Part shown: piece after piece, positions 1-9,000 of the stretch
Layout of the letters: each line of letters opens with the position of its first letter
Position numbering within the stretch: the first letter of the stretch is position 1
Origin: an uncultured Methylotenera sp.
GTDB lineage: Bacteria > Pseudomonadota > Gammaproteobacteria > Burkholderiales > Methylophilaceae
DNA length: 28,173 bases
Direction of reading: 5' to 3'
NCBI GenBank assembly: GCA_937957775.1
Contig: CALFXV010000019.1
Span: forward strand, 1-28,173
Notes under the pieces: model-generated
Seen by the model: only the letters and a program-made list of their open reading frames with translations
What the model was told of the DNA's origin: nothing
Database searches by the model: none
Translations under genes and position numbers: made by a program

Positions 1-1484
1 AGCTTCTTGTCATCGGTGGGCAGGTCAAAACCGCGGACTTGGCAAGGGGAGTTTTAAGGCAACGTGGCATACAAGAAATTGATGGTGTATCCATCGTCCA
101 GCCGATTACAGTTAAGTCTGTGTTGGTAGATGAGCCGATTAGTTTTGATGCGTTTAAATCCATAGTACTTCATGATGGCGTTTATCGACCAGGCCCAGTA
201 TTCATTGAAATCCCAATTGATGTTCAGGCTAGGCTGGTTGAATTCACCACTCCAAAGACTAATAACCTTGGAGCTGAATTGCCCAAAATATCACTCGGTG
301 ATATTGCTGGTGTTGTAAATAAGATCAATCATGCAAAAAGACCTGCTATTTTGCTTGGTGGCGGCATAAATCGCAGGACTGCTAAACATCTTAAAGACAA
401 GTTAAGCCAACTGAGTATCCCCATTCTCACCACCTGGAATGCAGCAGACAGAATTCCTTTTGATCAACATAATTACATGGGGCGCCCCAATACTTGGGGA
501 CAACGAAGTGCTAACTTAGTCATGCAACAAGCCGACTTATTAATTGCCGTTGGCACTAGGTTGGGCATGCAACAAACAGGGTTTAATTGGCAAAACTTTA
601 TTCCCAATGGCCATGTAATTCAAATTGACATTGATAAAGCCGAGTTAGAAAAGGGACACCCAAAAATTGACCTAGGACTTTTTGGCGATGCAAATACATT
701 CCTTGAGGATTTATTAGATAAAAAAATTGATGATCACTCAGAGTGGCTCACCTATGCTCGTAGCATCAGAAATGCCATCCCCTTAGTCGAGGATGTTAAT
801 AAGACGGCCAGTGGCTTCTTATCACCATATCACTTTGCCCAAATGCTATCGAGTGTTTGTTCGGAGACCGACGTTGTCATTCCATGTAGCAGCGGGGGAG
901 CATTCACCATAATGATGCAGACCTTTGAGCAAAAAGGCGATCAAAAAATTGTTACCAATAAAGGACTGGCATCCATGGGTTATGGGCTTTCTGGTGCAAT
1001 AGGAGCAGCCATTGCAAACCCAAACTCAAGAACCGTTCTGGTTGAAGGTGACGGAGGGTTTTCCCAAAACCTACAAGAAATAGGCACAGCGGCCATTAAT
1101 GAATTGAATCTTAAAATGTTTATTTTTGACGACTCTGGCTATGCATCGATCAGAGCAACACAAAGAAATTACTTCGGCGGGTCATACGTTGGATGTGATC
1201 GGTCTACTGGCTTAGGGCTGCCTAATTGGGAAAAGTTATTTGCTGCTTGGGATGTGCCAGTAATGCGCTTAAATAAAGATTTTACCGAGGATGTCAAATT
1301 TAGGGCTATGTTTGAAAGTGATGGATTAGCCGCATTTATTGTTCCAGTTGATCCTGAGCAGACATACTTTCCAAAAATTACCAGCCGCATTACTGAAAAT
1401 GGATCGATGGAATCCAATCCACTGCATAAAATGACACCGGACTTATCGGAAGAACAATACTTAAACGTTTCCAAGTATCTTTAA
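1..1484 (+). CDS. Thiamine-diphosphate-dependent enzyme, acetolactate-synthase-like (5' end cut by window edge)
   Basis: The reading frame is open from base 3 and has no start in the window; a TTG at 39 lies inside conserved sequence and is not the true start, so the gene begins to the left. The roughly 490 visible residues hold the end of the N-terminal ThDP (PYR) domain (PVFIEIPIDVQ), the central domain (RPAILLGGG, then LLIAVGTRLG), and the C-terminal ThDP/Mg-binding domain with GDGGF at 1047-1061. The metal motif that normally ends in Asn-Asn reads FDDSGY here (Asp-Asp at 1128-1133). The N-terminal region that carries the catalytic Glu lies outside the window. The family (acetolactate synthase, YerE-type sugar enzymes) decarboxylates a 2-keto acid and transfers the resulting unit. 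With an aldolase and an epimerase directly downstream, a role in a sugar or polysaccharide pathway is more likely than in valine/isoleucine synthesis (inference). DNA is visibly AT-rich. Confidence 0.85.
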   Translation, partial: LLVIGGQVKTADLARGVLRQRGIQEIDGVSIVQPITVKSVLVDEPISFDAFKSIVLHDGVYRPGPVFIEIPIDVQARLVEFTTPKTNNLGAELPKISLGDIAGVVNKINHAKRPAILLGGGINRRTAKHLKDKLSQLSIPILTTWNAADRIPFDQHNYMGRPNTWGQRSANLVMQQADLLIAVGTRLGMQQTGFNWQNFIPNGHVIQIDIDKAELEKGHPKIDLGLFGDANTFLEDLLDKKIDDHSEWLTYARSIRNAIPLVEDVNKTASGFLSPYHFAQMLSSVCSETDVVIPCSSGGAFTIMMQTFEQKGDQKIVTNKGLASMGYGLSGAIGAAIANPNSRTVLVEGDGGFSQNLQEIGTAAINELNLKMFIFDDSGYASIRATQRNYFGGSYVGCDRSTGLGLPNWEKLFAAWDVPVMRLNKDFTEDVKFRAMFESDGLAAFIVPVDPEQTYFPKITSRITENGSMESNPLHKMTPDLSEEQYLNVSKYL

Positions 1485-1497
1485 GCTGCTAATAATA

Positions 1498-1503
1498 GAG
1501 GGA
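1498..1503 (+). promoter_or_regulatory. Ribosome binding site of the HpcH/HpaI-like gene
   Basis: GAGGGA lies 5 bases before the ATG at 1509 and supports that start. It falls in the 24-base gap after the upstream stop codon, so the two genes are probably translated from one transcript. Confidence 0.6.
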
Positions 1504-1508
1504 TAAAA

Positions 1509-2300
1509 ATGAATTTACGTGAAAAACAGATGCTTGATATCTTGAAGAAATTAAAGCAAGAGTCAGGCGCCCTAGCGGTCAAGGCAGAGTTTGAGGCTGA
1601 AGGCACCCGTATTGATGAGCTGCTTAGATTAATTGAAATAGCCCGTAAGGCTGATTTGAATGTCGCCCTTAAAATTGGCGGCTGTGAAGCCATCAGGGAT
1701 CTGATTGAGAGCAAGCAACTTGGGGTTGAATATATCATTGCACCCATGGTCGAAACACCTTATGCGTTATCTAAATTCATTGATGCTAAGAATAAAATTT
1801 ATGAACCCATCGAGCAGGAAGACACGGCCTTTCTGTTTAACGTTGAGACAATTACAGCATTTAATCATATCGAGGAAATGGCCAAGCTTGCCTCTGCAAA
1901 GAATGGCTTAGATGGGTTGGTATTTGGACGAGTAGACTTCTGTGGATCGATGGGTTGGGATCGCTTAGATATCAACACTGATAAAGTGACCGACTACTGT
2001 GTGAAAGCAGGCCAGTATTGCCTAGAGGCAGGAATCGATATGGTCGTTGGCGGTGCCGTTTCAATTGATGCATTAACCATGCTAAAGCGCATCAAAAAAA
2101 CAAACTTAACGCGTTTTGAAACGCGCAAAGTGATCTTTAATTCAAATGCGATTGATAGCCCTTCGATTGAAGCTGGATTATTGGATGCAGTAAAATTTGA
2201 GATGCTGTGGCTGATGAATAAACGTGATTATTATTCGATGATCATGAAAGAAGACGATGCTCGTATAGCCATGCTGGAAGCGCGTTGGAAAGTTCTATAA
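1509..2300 (+). CDS. HpcH/HpaI aldolase/citrate-lyase-like protein
   Basis: 263 residues, about the usual length for this phosphoenolpyruvate/pyruvate-superfamily TIM barrel. Recognisable parts are IIAPMVETPYAL (around 76-87), NVETITAFNHIEEMA (111-125, candidate metal-binding Glu113) and GLVFGRVDFCGSMGWDR (136-152, candidate metal-binding Asp143). The N-terminal part is divergent: the usual strand carrying the active-site Arg/His signatures is not obvious, reading KAEFEAEGTR and ALKIGG instead. Members cleave or form C-C bonds between a 2-keto acid and an aldehyde, or cleave citryl/malyl thioesters. Substrate is unknown. It follows the ThDP enzyme by 24 bases with a good ribosome site and precedes an SDR gene by 7 bases, so the three very likely form one operon. 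Family call is good; reaction is inference. Confidence 0.75.
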   Translation: MNLREKQMLDILKKLKQESGALAVKAEFEAEGTRIDELLRLIEIARKADLNVALKIGGCEAIRDLIESKQLGVEYIIAPMVETPYALSKFIDAKNKIYEPIEQEDTAFLFNVETITAFNHIEEMAKLASAKNGLDGLVFGRVDFCGSMGWDRLDINTDKVTDYCVKAGQYCLEAGIDMVVGGAVSIDALTMLKRIKKTNLTRFETRKVIFNSNAIDSPSIEAGLLDAVKFEMLWLMNKRDYYSMIMKEDDARIAMLEARWKVL

Positions 2301-2307
2301 ATCATCA

Positions 2308-3255
2308 ATGAAAACACTGCTTGTTATAGGCGGCACTGGATTTTTTGGCAAGTCCATCTTAGACGCATATTCTAGGAATCTATTGGCGCCATGGCATATA
2401 AGTAAAGTCATAGTGATGTCAAGGAATGCCACCAAACTTCTTCACGATACACCTGATTTAGTTGGCCCAAATATTGAGCTTTATTCTGCTGACATTACAA
2501 ATACAGAAGGTTTGCCCTTGGCTGACTATGTTATTCATGCTGCAGCATCGACTGACGTTAGAAACTATTTATCAAGTCCAGAAGATGAGAAAAAGAATAT
2601 ACAAGCAGGCACATACCATTATTGTGATTTAGCAAGAATACACCATGCTAATAGTAAAATCGTCTATGTCAGTTCCGGAGCGGTTTACGGTGTTCAGCCA
2701 CCTAATTTAGATCAAATTGATGAGTCATTTGTAGGCGATCTCTCTAAAATGGCTCCCGGAAAACTAGACTATGCTGTTGCAAAACAAGATGCTGAAAAGG
2801 CAATCATCGATTTGGGGACGGCAGGATTAAATGTGAGTATTGCAAGATGCTTTGCCTTTGTTGGAAAATATTTACCGCGAGACCAACATTTTGCAATAGG
2901 TAACTTTATTGATGATCTGATTAACAAACGGCCAATTGCAGTAAAAGCAAACCATCAAGTTTACCGCAGTTATATGTACGCTGATGACCTTGTGGAATGG
3001 CTAATGACCATTGCTGATGTAGCTTCACCAAGATGTCCACTTTACAATGTTGGATCAAATCAAGCCGTTCTTGTTAGTGATTTAGCTAAATTATTAGCCG
3101 ATACTTACCATGTCCCAGCAGAAATTCCTCTTATCGCTGATTCCAAAATTGATCGTTACATACCATCAATTAAAAAGGCTAAAAATGAGCTTGGGGTACT
3201 TTTAAAATATAGGCTTACAGAATCAATTAACGAGACAATTAAAAATCTTGTATGA
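2308..3255 (+). CDS. NAD-dependent epimerase/dehydratase (extended SDR)
   Basis: 315 residues, the usual size for nucleotide-sugar epimerases and dehydratases. The Rossmann motif GGTGFFG is at 8-14, VIHAAAS at 75-81, the catalytic Ser region VSSGAVYG at 121-128, and the YxxxK pair (Tyr155, Lys159) in DYAVAK. A C-terminal substrate-binding part follows (YRSYMYADDLVEWL, then LYNVGSNQAV). The family oxidises or epimerises NDP-sugars using bound NAD; the exact sugar cannot be read from sequence. The gene starts 7 bases after the aldolase-like gene, without a strong ribosome site, consistent with translational coupling. It is markedly AT-rich, like the two genes before it and unlike everything after about 3300. 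Confidence 0.85.
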   Translation: MKTLLVIGGTGFFGKSILDAYSRNLLAPWHISKVIVMSRNATKLLHDTPDLVGPNIELYSADITNTEGLPLADYVIHAAASTDVRNYLSSPEDEKKNIQAGTYHYCDLARIHHANSKIVYVSSGAVYGVQPPNLDQIDESFVGDLSKMAPGKLDYAVAKQDAEKAIIDLGTAGLNVSIARCFAFVGKYLPRDQHFAIGNFIDDLINKRPIAVKANHQVYRSYMYADDLVEWLMTIADVASPRCPLYNVGSNQAVLVSDLAKLLADTYHVPAEIPLIADSKIDRYIPSIKKAKNELGVLLKYRLTESINETIKNLV

Positions 3256-3279
3256 AACAAATGGTTAATTAGTAAAAAA

Positions 3280-3999
3280 ATGAATAAAAATAAATCAAAC
3301 TTAGCCCCGCTCATAGCCATTATTGGTTGCGATGGCTCAGGCAAATCAACCGTTAGCGCCGCCATTCTTGATTGGATGCAAGGTTATGGTCCTGCCGTGG
3401 CCGCGCATTTGGGGAAGCAAATGGGCAACATAGGCCGCACCATTGCCAGCTGGCCACTTATCGGCAAGCTGCTGGATCAATTCATCGTCCGCAAAACCAA
3501 AAATACCCAAATACAGCGTGAAAAAAAGACCCCGGGCTTATTTGTCGCTCTGGTCTTATACACTTTTTCACTTCGTAGACTGCGTCGCTTTAAACAAATG
3601 ATGGCGCAGCGTAAACAGGGCTTTATTGTGGTCACAGACCGCTACCCGCAATTGGAGTTTCCCGGTTCATACGATGGCACTGGCCTATCGATTACTGCAC
3701 CAGGTAATTTTTTGGTGCGCTGGCTAGCTAGAAGAGAACGAGCTCAGTGCGAATGGATGACCAGCTTTAAGCCGGATTTAGTGATACGCTTAAATGTCGA
3801 TTTAGACACGGCTTGTGCCCGCAAGCCTGACCATAGACGCGAACTACTTCGTGACAAAATAGCCATCACCCCGCAATTGACTTTTAACGGTGCCCCTATC
3901 GTTGAAATCGACAGCAGCCAAGCCTTGCCTAAGGTGATAGAGCAAACTAAAGCTGCCGTGGCTAAAACCATGGCAGCCCGTGGTTACACCTTAAAGTAA
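3280..3999 (+). CDS. Thymidylate-kinase-like P-loop protein
   Basis: 239 residues with a Walker A loop GCDGSGKS at 16-23 and the DRYPQ motif at 120-124, which in dTMP kinases carries the Asp-Arg that contacts phosphate. The rest diverges from housekeeping Tmk: a basic stretch near 94-113, then a late PDLVIRLNVDLDTACARKP element resembling the region before the LID arm (RRELLRDK). Such Tmk-like proteins commonly sit in polysaccharide or glycosyltransferase clusters; the phosphate acceptor is unknown (a nucleoside, sugar or lipid are all possible). It lies 24 bases after the SDR gene on the same strand but its GC content is like the core genome, so it may be the original neighbour of an acquired cluster. 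Its last 16 bases overlap the end of the convergent PAP2 gene. Confidence 0.7.
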   Translation: MNKNKSNLAPLIAIIGCDGSGKSTVSAAILDWMQGYGPAVAAHLGKQMGNIGRTIASWPLIGKLLDQFIVRKTKNTQIQREKKTPGLFVALVLYTFSLRRLRRFKQMMAQRKQGFIVVTDRYPQLEFPGSYDGTGLSITAPGNFLVRWLARRERAQCEWMTSFKPDLVIRLNVDLDTACARKPDHRRELLRDKIAITPQLTFNGAPIVEIDSSQALPKVIEQTKAAVAKTMAARGYTLK

Positions 4000-4658
4000 G
4001 CTGAATTGAACACGCGAGGCCAATAATGCTTGGCAACGATCACCCACAAAGCTAACCAAGCGTAAGCCATAATCCAACTTGCTAGCACGTCACTAGGCCA
4101 ATGCACCCCCAGCGCAATGCGCGATAAGCCTATGGCCAAAGAAGAGATTAAAGCGAAGCCATATAGACTCCACTGCGCGCTGCGCAGCTTTAAAAGTGGC
4201 GCTAACACCAAGGCTAAGGCGAGATAAAACAGAGTGCTGTTTAAGGCGTGGCCGCTGGGAAAACTCATGGAGCTGACCTGATCCAAATGCGGCACAAGCC
4301 CCGGCCTTGGTCTTGCCACCCAAGCTTTAATCAAAGTAGAGAGGCTGATCCCGCTGAGCAAAACACCCGATAGAAACATGGCACTTTGCCAACGGCGGAG
4401 GCATAACAATAGAGTAATGCCGAGGCCGGCAGCAAACAAGCGTGGTGCGGTGTCGCCTAGCCAGCTAACCGATAACCAAAACTGCTGCATCCATGCCGGA
4501 CCGGCCAATTTGGCATGGTCTTGGCCATCACGAAACCACAACAAAATAGCATTATCCAGACTCAGTGGTCCGTATTGCTTTAAAACCAAGCCACAAGCGC
4601 TCACACTGATTATCAGCAAGCATAAGGGAAGCAATCGGCAAACTTGCTTGGTATGCAT
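3984..4658 (-). CDS. PAP2-superfamily membrane phosphatase
   Basis: 224 residues with the full PAP2 signature: Lys111 and Arg118-Pro119 in KAWVARPRP, PSGH at 134-137, and SRIALGVHWPSD at 179-190 (Arg180, His186, Asp190). Several hydrophobic segments (about 8-25, 75-88, 93-108, 140-156, 165-180, 192-212) make it an inner-membrane protein. The family removes phosphate from lipid phosphates such as undecaprenyl diphosphate, phosphatidylglycerol phosphate or lipid A; which one applies here is not decidable. It starts 5 bases after the NodT-like outer-membrane gene, so it is probably the last gene of the efflux operon. Its 3' end overlaps the convergent kinase-like gene by 16 bases. Confidence 0.85.
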   Translation of the reverse strand: MHTKQVCRLLPLCLLIISVSACGLVLKQYGPLSLDNAILLWFRDGQDHAKLAGPAWMQQFWLSVSWLGDTAPRLFAAGLGITLLLCLRRWQSAMFLSGVLLSGISLSTLIKAWVARPRPGLVPHLDQVSSMSFPSGHALNSTLFYLALALVLAPLLKLRSAQWSLYGFALISSLAIGLSRIALGVHWPSDVLASWIMAYAWLALWVIVAKHYWPRVFNSAYFKV

Positions 4659-4663
4659 GAATG

Positions 4664-6025
4664 CTATGGTTTAGCCTCAGTGCTGACATTGGCATTCAAA
4701 TCGCTTGCCTGCCAACCACCACCCAAGGCTTTAATAAGCCCCACACTCGCTGTCAGGCGTTTTGCTAAGATGGCTAAACTGCCTTTTTCGCTTTCCAGCG
4801 CAGCCGTTTGAGCGCCAATAAGAACGGGGTAGTTGATGATGCCTACTTTATGTTGATTGTTCATGATCTGAGCTGTCGAACGCGAGGCTTTAATTGCGGC
4901 CTCGGTGTTGCCTGCAGCAGCAGCTAAGGATTCTAAACTGGCCAAGCCATCCTCCACCTCACGAAAGCCATTGAGCACAGTTTGTTGGTAGTCTGCCATT
5001 GCCTCTTCATAAGCCGATGACGCTTCAGACTGCCTGGCCTTATTTTGCCCACCAGAAAATATAGGCACGGTTACACTTGGCCCACCTAAAAGGCCGCTTT
5101 GTATGCTGACACCCGCAAACAAACTTAATGTTGGGTAGGCAGACGCTTCGGCTTCGCCAATTTTAGCGCTGGCCGCCGCCATTCTGCGTTCTGCCGCTGC
5201 AATGTCTGGGCGACGCAGCAATAAATCAGCTGGCAAGGCAAGGGGGATGTCTGGCACTCTTGCTTTTAGCAAGGACGGCGCAATAGAAAAATCAGCCGGT
5301 GGCTTGCCTATTAAAACCGCTATAGCATGCTCCCATTGCGCACGGCTTACTTTGGCTTCATGCAGTTGCGACTGCAATTCATTAAGCTTAGATTGCACCT
5401 GCAAAACCGCACTTCTGTCGGCTACACCCACTGCGTATTGGTTTTGTGTGACCTTTAGGTGATGCTCCTGTACCGTCATGATTGCTTGCAACAACTGAAT
5501 TTGATTGTCTTGCACCCTCAGATTAAAGTAATGTTCGGCCAATTGCGCTTGCAGGGACAGTTTCATGCCCGCTAAATCGGCAGCGCTGGCCTGAGCGGCT
5601 GCACCGCTGGCTTCAATATTGCGTTGTATGCGTCCCCACAAATCAATTTCCCATCTGGCCATGACCCCTAAATCGTTACGCCGTCCAGGCAAAGGCTGAA
5701 ACGCCACCGAAGGCAGTTTAGCTGCCTCTGCCACCTCAGTCATGGCTCTGGCCTGCTGAGATTTGGCGGCCATGGCCTGCAGGGAATAATTTTTCGGTTC
5801 AACTTGCGTAATCAGCTGATTAAGTTCTTCATCGGCATACAAGGTCCACCATTGCGCGGTCATTTCGCTGACGGGCTTGCTGGAATCGGCTTCTTTGTAA
5901 GTGGCCGGGCTATTCGCTGCTGGGCGAACATAATCCGGGCCCATAGCCTTACAGGCAGCGACTAAGCTGGCTATGCCAAGCAAAAGAAACAGGCGTCCAA
6001 ATCGATTTGTATTCATCACGGTCAT
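4664..6025 (-). CDS. RND efflux outer-membrane lipoprotein, NodT/OprM type
   Basis: 453 residues, typical of the TolC-like outer-membrane factor family. A lipoprotein signal is clear: positively charged start, hydrophobic LFLLLGIASLVAA and lipobox Cys25. Then GPDYVRP, a sequence seen in most NodT-family proteins, two similar coiled-coil/beta-barrel halves (first around 55-240, second around 265-440), and RRPDIAAAERRMAAASAKIG at 273-292, a hallmark of the family. It forms the outer-membrane channel of a tripartite efflux pump. It starts 5 bases after the mdtC-like gene. An in-frame ATG at 6016 is an alternative start with a signal peptide three residues shorter. The product should pair with the MdtABC-like proteins encoded upstream. 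Confidence 0.92.
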   Translation of the reverse strand: MTVMNTNRFGRLFLLLGIASLVAACKAMGPDYVRPAANSPATYKEADSSKPVSEMTAQWWTLYADEELNQLITQVEPKNYSLQAMAAKSQQARAMTEVAEAAKLPSVAFQPLPGRRNDLGVMARWEIDLWGRIQRNIEASGAAAQASAADLAGMKLSLQAQLAEHYFNLRVQDNQIQLLQAIMTVQEHHLKVTQNQYAVGVADRSAVLQVQSKLNELQSQLHEAKVSRAQWEHAIAVLIGKPPADFSIAPSLLKARVPDIPLALPADLLLRRPDIAAAERRMAAASAKIGEAEASAYPTLSLFAGVSIQSGLLGGPSVTVPIFSGGQNKARQSEASSAYEEAMADYQQTVLNGFREVEDGLASLESLAAAAGNTEAAIKASRSTAQIMNNQHKVGIINYPVLIGAQTAALESEKGSLAILAKRLTASVGLIKALGGGWQASDLNANVSTEAKP

Positions 6026-6030
6026 GGTCT

Positions 6031-9000
6031 TTAGTCTACCACGGCATTTCTTAGATGCGAGGTGTAGTGTGGGTTAAGGTGCTGCAAGCGACCACTCAGC
6101 CACTTGCTAAATCGGTCTAAGTAAATGTACACCACCGGCGTGGTATACAAGGTAAGCAGTTGGCTAACAATCAAGCCGCCGCCTATGGCTATGCCTAAAG
6201 GCTGGCGCATTTCTGCACCATCGCCTTGGCCTAGCGCTAAGGGCACGGCCGCCAAAAGCGCGGCGATGGTGGTCATTAAAATCGGCCTAAAGCGTAACAA
6301 GCAGGCTTCAAATATCGCTTGCTCAGCCGTGACAGAAGCCGTGCGCTGAGTGGCCAGGGCAAAATCGATCATCATGATGGCATTTTTCATGACGATGCCT
6401 ATCAGCATAAAAATGCCTATCATGGCGATCACGCTAAAGCCACTTTGAAACAAGATCAAGGCCATCAAGGCGCCCACGCCCGCCGATGGCAGCGTGGAAA
6501 TAATGGTCAGCGGGTGGATCAAACTTTCGTAGAGCACGCCCAAGACTATGTACAAACTTAAAAAGGCCGCCAAAATCAGCATGGGCTGATTATCTAACAT
6601 CTCTTTAAAGGCCTTGGCCGAACCCTGAAAACTGCCACGCACCGAGCTAGGCAAGCTGATGCCTTGCAGCGCCTCATCGATTAAACGAGTGGCTTGTGAT
6701 AAGGACACGCCCTTGGGCAAATTGAAGGACACGGTGGTGGCGGCAAATTGGCCATGGTGATTCACTTGCAAGGACGCCTCGGTCTCTTTATAACTGGCCA
6801 CCATGGACAAAGGCACAGGCTGACCGTTGGCATTGATGATGTTTAGGTGATCCAAGGCAGTGGGCGACTGAGCAAATTCTGGCGCTATGCCCATCACCAC
6901 TTGGTAGTGGTTAAGCGATTGGTAGACATTGCTGGCCACGCGTTGGGTAAAGGCATTGTTTAATACGCTGTCTATCTGTTTGGCGCTGATGCCCAAGCGA
7001 GCCGCCGCGTCGCGGTCTATGTTCAAGCTGGTTTGCAAGCCGTGCGCCTGCACATCGGAATCCAAATCGAGCAATTGCGGCACCTTAGCCAGGGTGCGGC
7101 GTATGCTCGGCTCCCATTGTTGCAGTAAAGCCAGTTCATCGGCTTGCACGGTGTACTCATAACTGGAGCGACTTTGCCTGCCGCCTATGCGTATGTCTTG
7201 CACCGGGTTCAAGATTAAGTCCGCGCCTGGTTGATCGGCCAAACGCTCACGCAAACGCGCGATGACTTTATCTGCCGTGTCGTGCCTTTCCTTTAGCGGT
7301 TTTAAACTAATAAACAGCGAGGCCGAATTGGCTTGGCCACCTCCACCGGTATAGCCCACGGCGGTTTTAACGGCTGGATCGGCCTTGATGATATCGATGA
7401 AGCGCGCTAATTTCTTTTCCATGGCCTGAAAGGACACGCTCTGATCGGCTTGTATGCGACCGGTTAGCTGCCCCGTGTCTTGTGCTGGAAAAAAGCTTTT
7501 CGCAATCACTGTGTACAAAAAGACATTGATGCATACCGTTAACAGTAAACCGCCCATGGTCAACGCCGCATGATTGAGCGCCCATGACAAGCTGCGCTTG
7601 TAGGCATCCAATAGGCGATTAAACAGCGCATCGCTCCATTGAAAAAAACGTGGGCTAATCTGCACGGGGCCGCTAGGCTTGAGTAAATAGGCACACATCA
7701 TGGGCACCGTTGTGAGCGACACCACCAGCGAAATAAGAATAGCGACCACCAAGGTCACCACAAACTCACGGACGAACAAGCCGACGTAGCCGCCCATTAA
7801 TAGCATGGGAATAAACACCGCTATGATGACCAAGGTCATGCTTAATACCGTTGAGCCCACTTCTTTGGCTCCTAGGTAAGCGGCTTGTTTTGCATCCAGC
7901 CCGTTTTCTAGGTGTCGCGTGATGTTTTCCAGTACCACAATCGCGTCATCAACCACAAAGCCCACGGCTATGGTGAGCGCCATCAAGGACAGGGTATTGA
8001 GGCTGTAATCGAGTAGATACATGGCGGCAAACGTGCCGACCAACGACACCGGCACCGCCACGATGGGCACCAAGGCGGCGCGGCCATTGCGTAAAAACAT
8101 CAGCACCACCAAGATCACCAACAACACGGCAAACACCAAGGTGTATCCGGCATCGTTTATCGATGCACGTATGTTGCTGGTGCGCTCCATGGCCACGCTT
8201 AAGTCTACGGCCGCGGGAATCGAGGCTTTTAAGCTAGGCAGTACATCGCTAATGCGGCCCACGGTATCAATAATGTTGGCGCCGGCTTCACGTTTGATCA
8301 CCACCAGCACCGCCGGTTTACCGTTATCCAAGCCTGCGGTGCGCACGTCTTCGACGCCATCGGTCAATTGCGCCACGTCGCGCATGGCCACCGCCGCGCC
8401 ATTTTGGTATTTAATCACCACGCCCGCGTAATCGGCGGCACCTTCTAATTGCCCGTTTGAGGCAATTTGCCAATGGCCACTGGCGTCATCCAAGCTGCCT
8501 TGCGGTAAGTTAGAGTTAGCTGACGAAAGGGCTTTGCGAACCTCATCAAGGCCCACGCCGTATTGCTGCAAAGCGCTAGGGTTGAGATCCACGCGCACCG
8601 CCGGTAAGGCACTGCCACCGACTTCAATTTCACCCACGCCTTTTAGTTGCGATAGCTTTTGTGACACCACCGTCGAGGCGGCATCGTAAAGTTGACCCTG
8701 GCTCATCGATGCCGAGGTCAAGCTCAGTATCATGATGGGCGCGTCCGCCGGATTCACCTTGCGGTAAAAAGGCTTGCTCGGCATGCTGCTCGGCAAATCA
8801 CTTTGTGCGGCATTCAAGGCGGCTTGCACATCCCGCGCTGCACCATTGATGTCGCGGTCTAGGTTGAATTGCAAGACGATACGGCTGGCGCCTAGCGCAC
8901 TGGTCGAGGTCATTTCGGTGATGCCGGCGATGCGCCCTAATGATCGCTCCAGCGGTGTGGTAACGGCGGCGGCCATGGTTTCCGGGCTGGCCCCAGGTAG

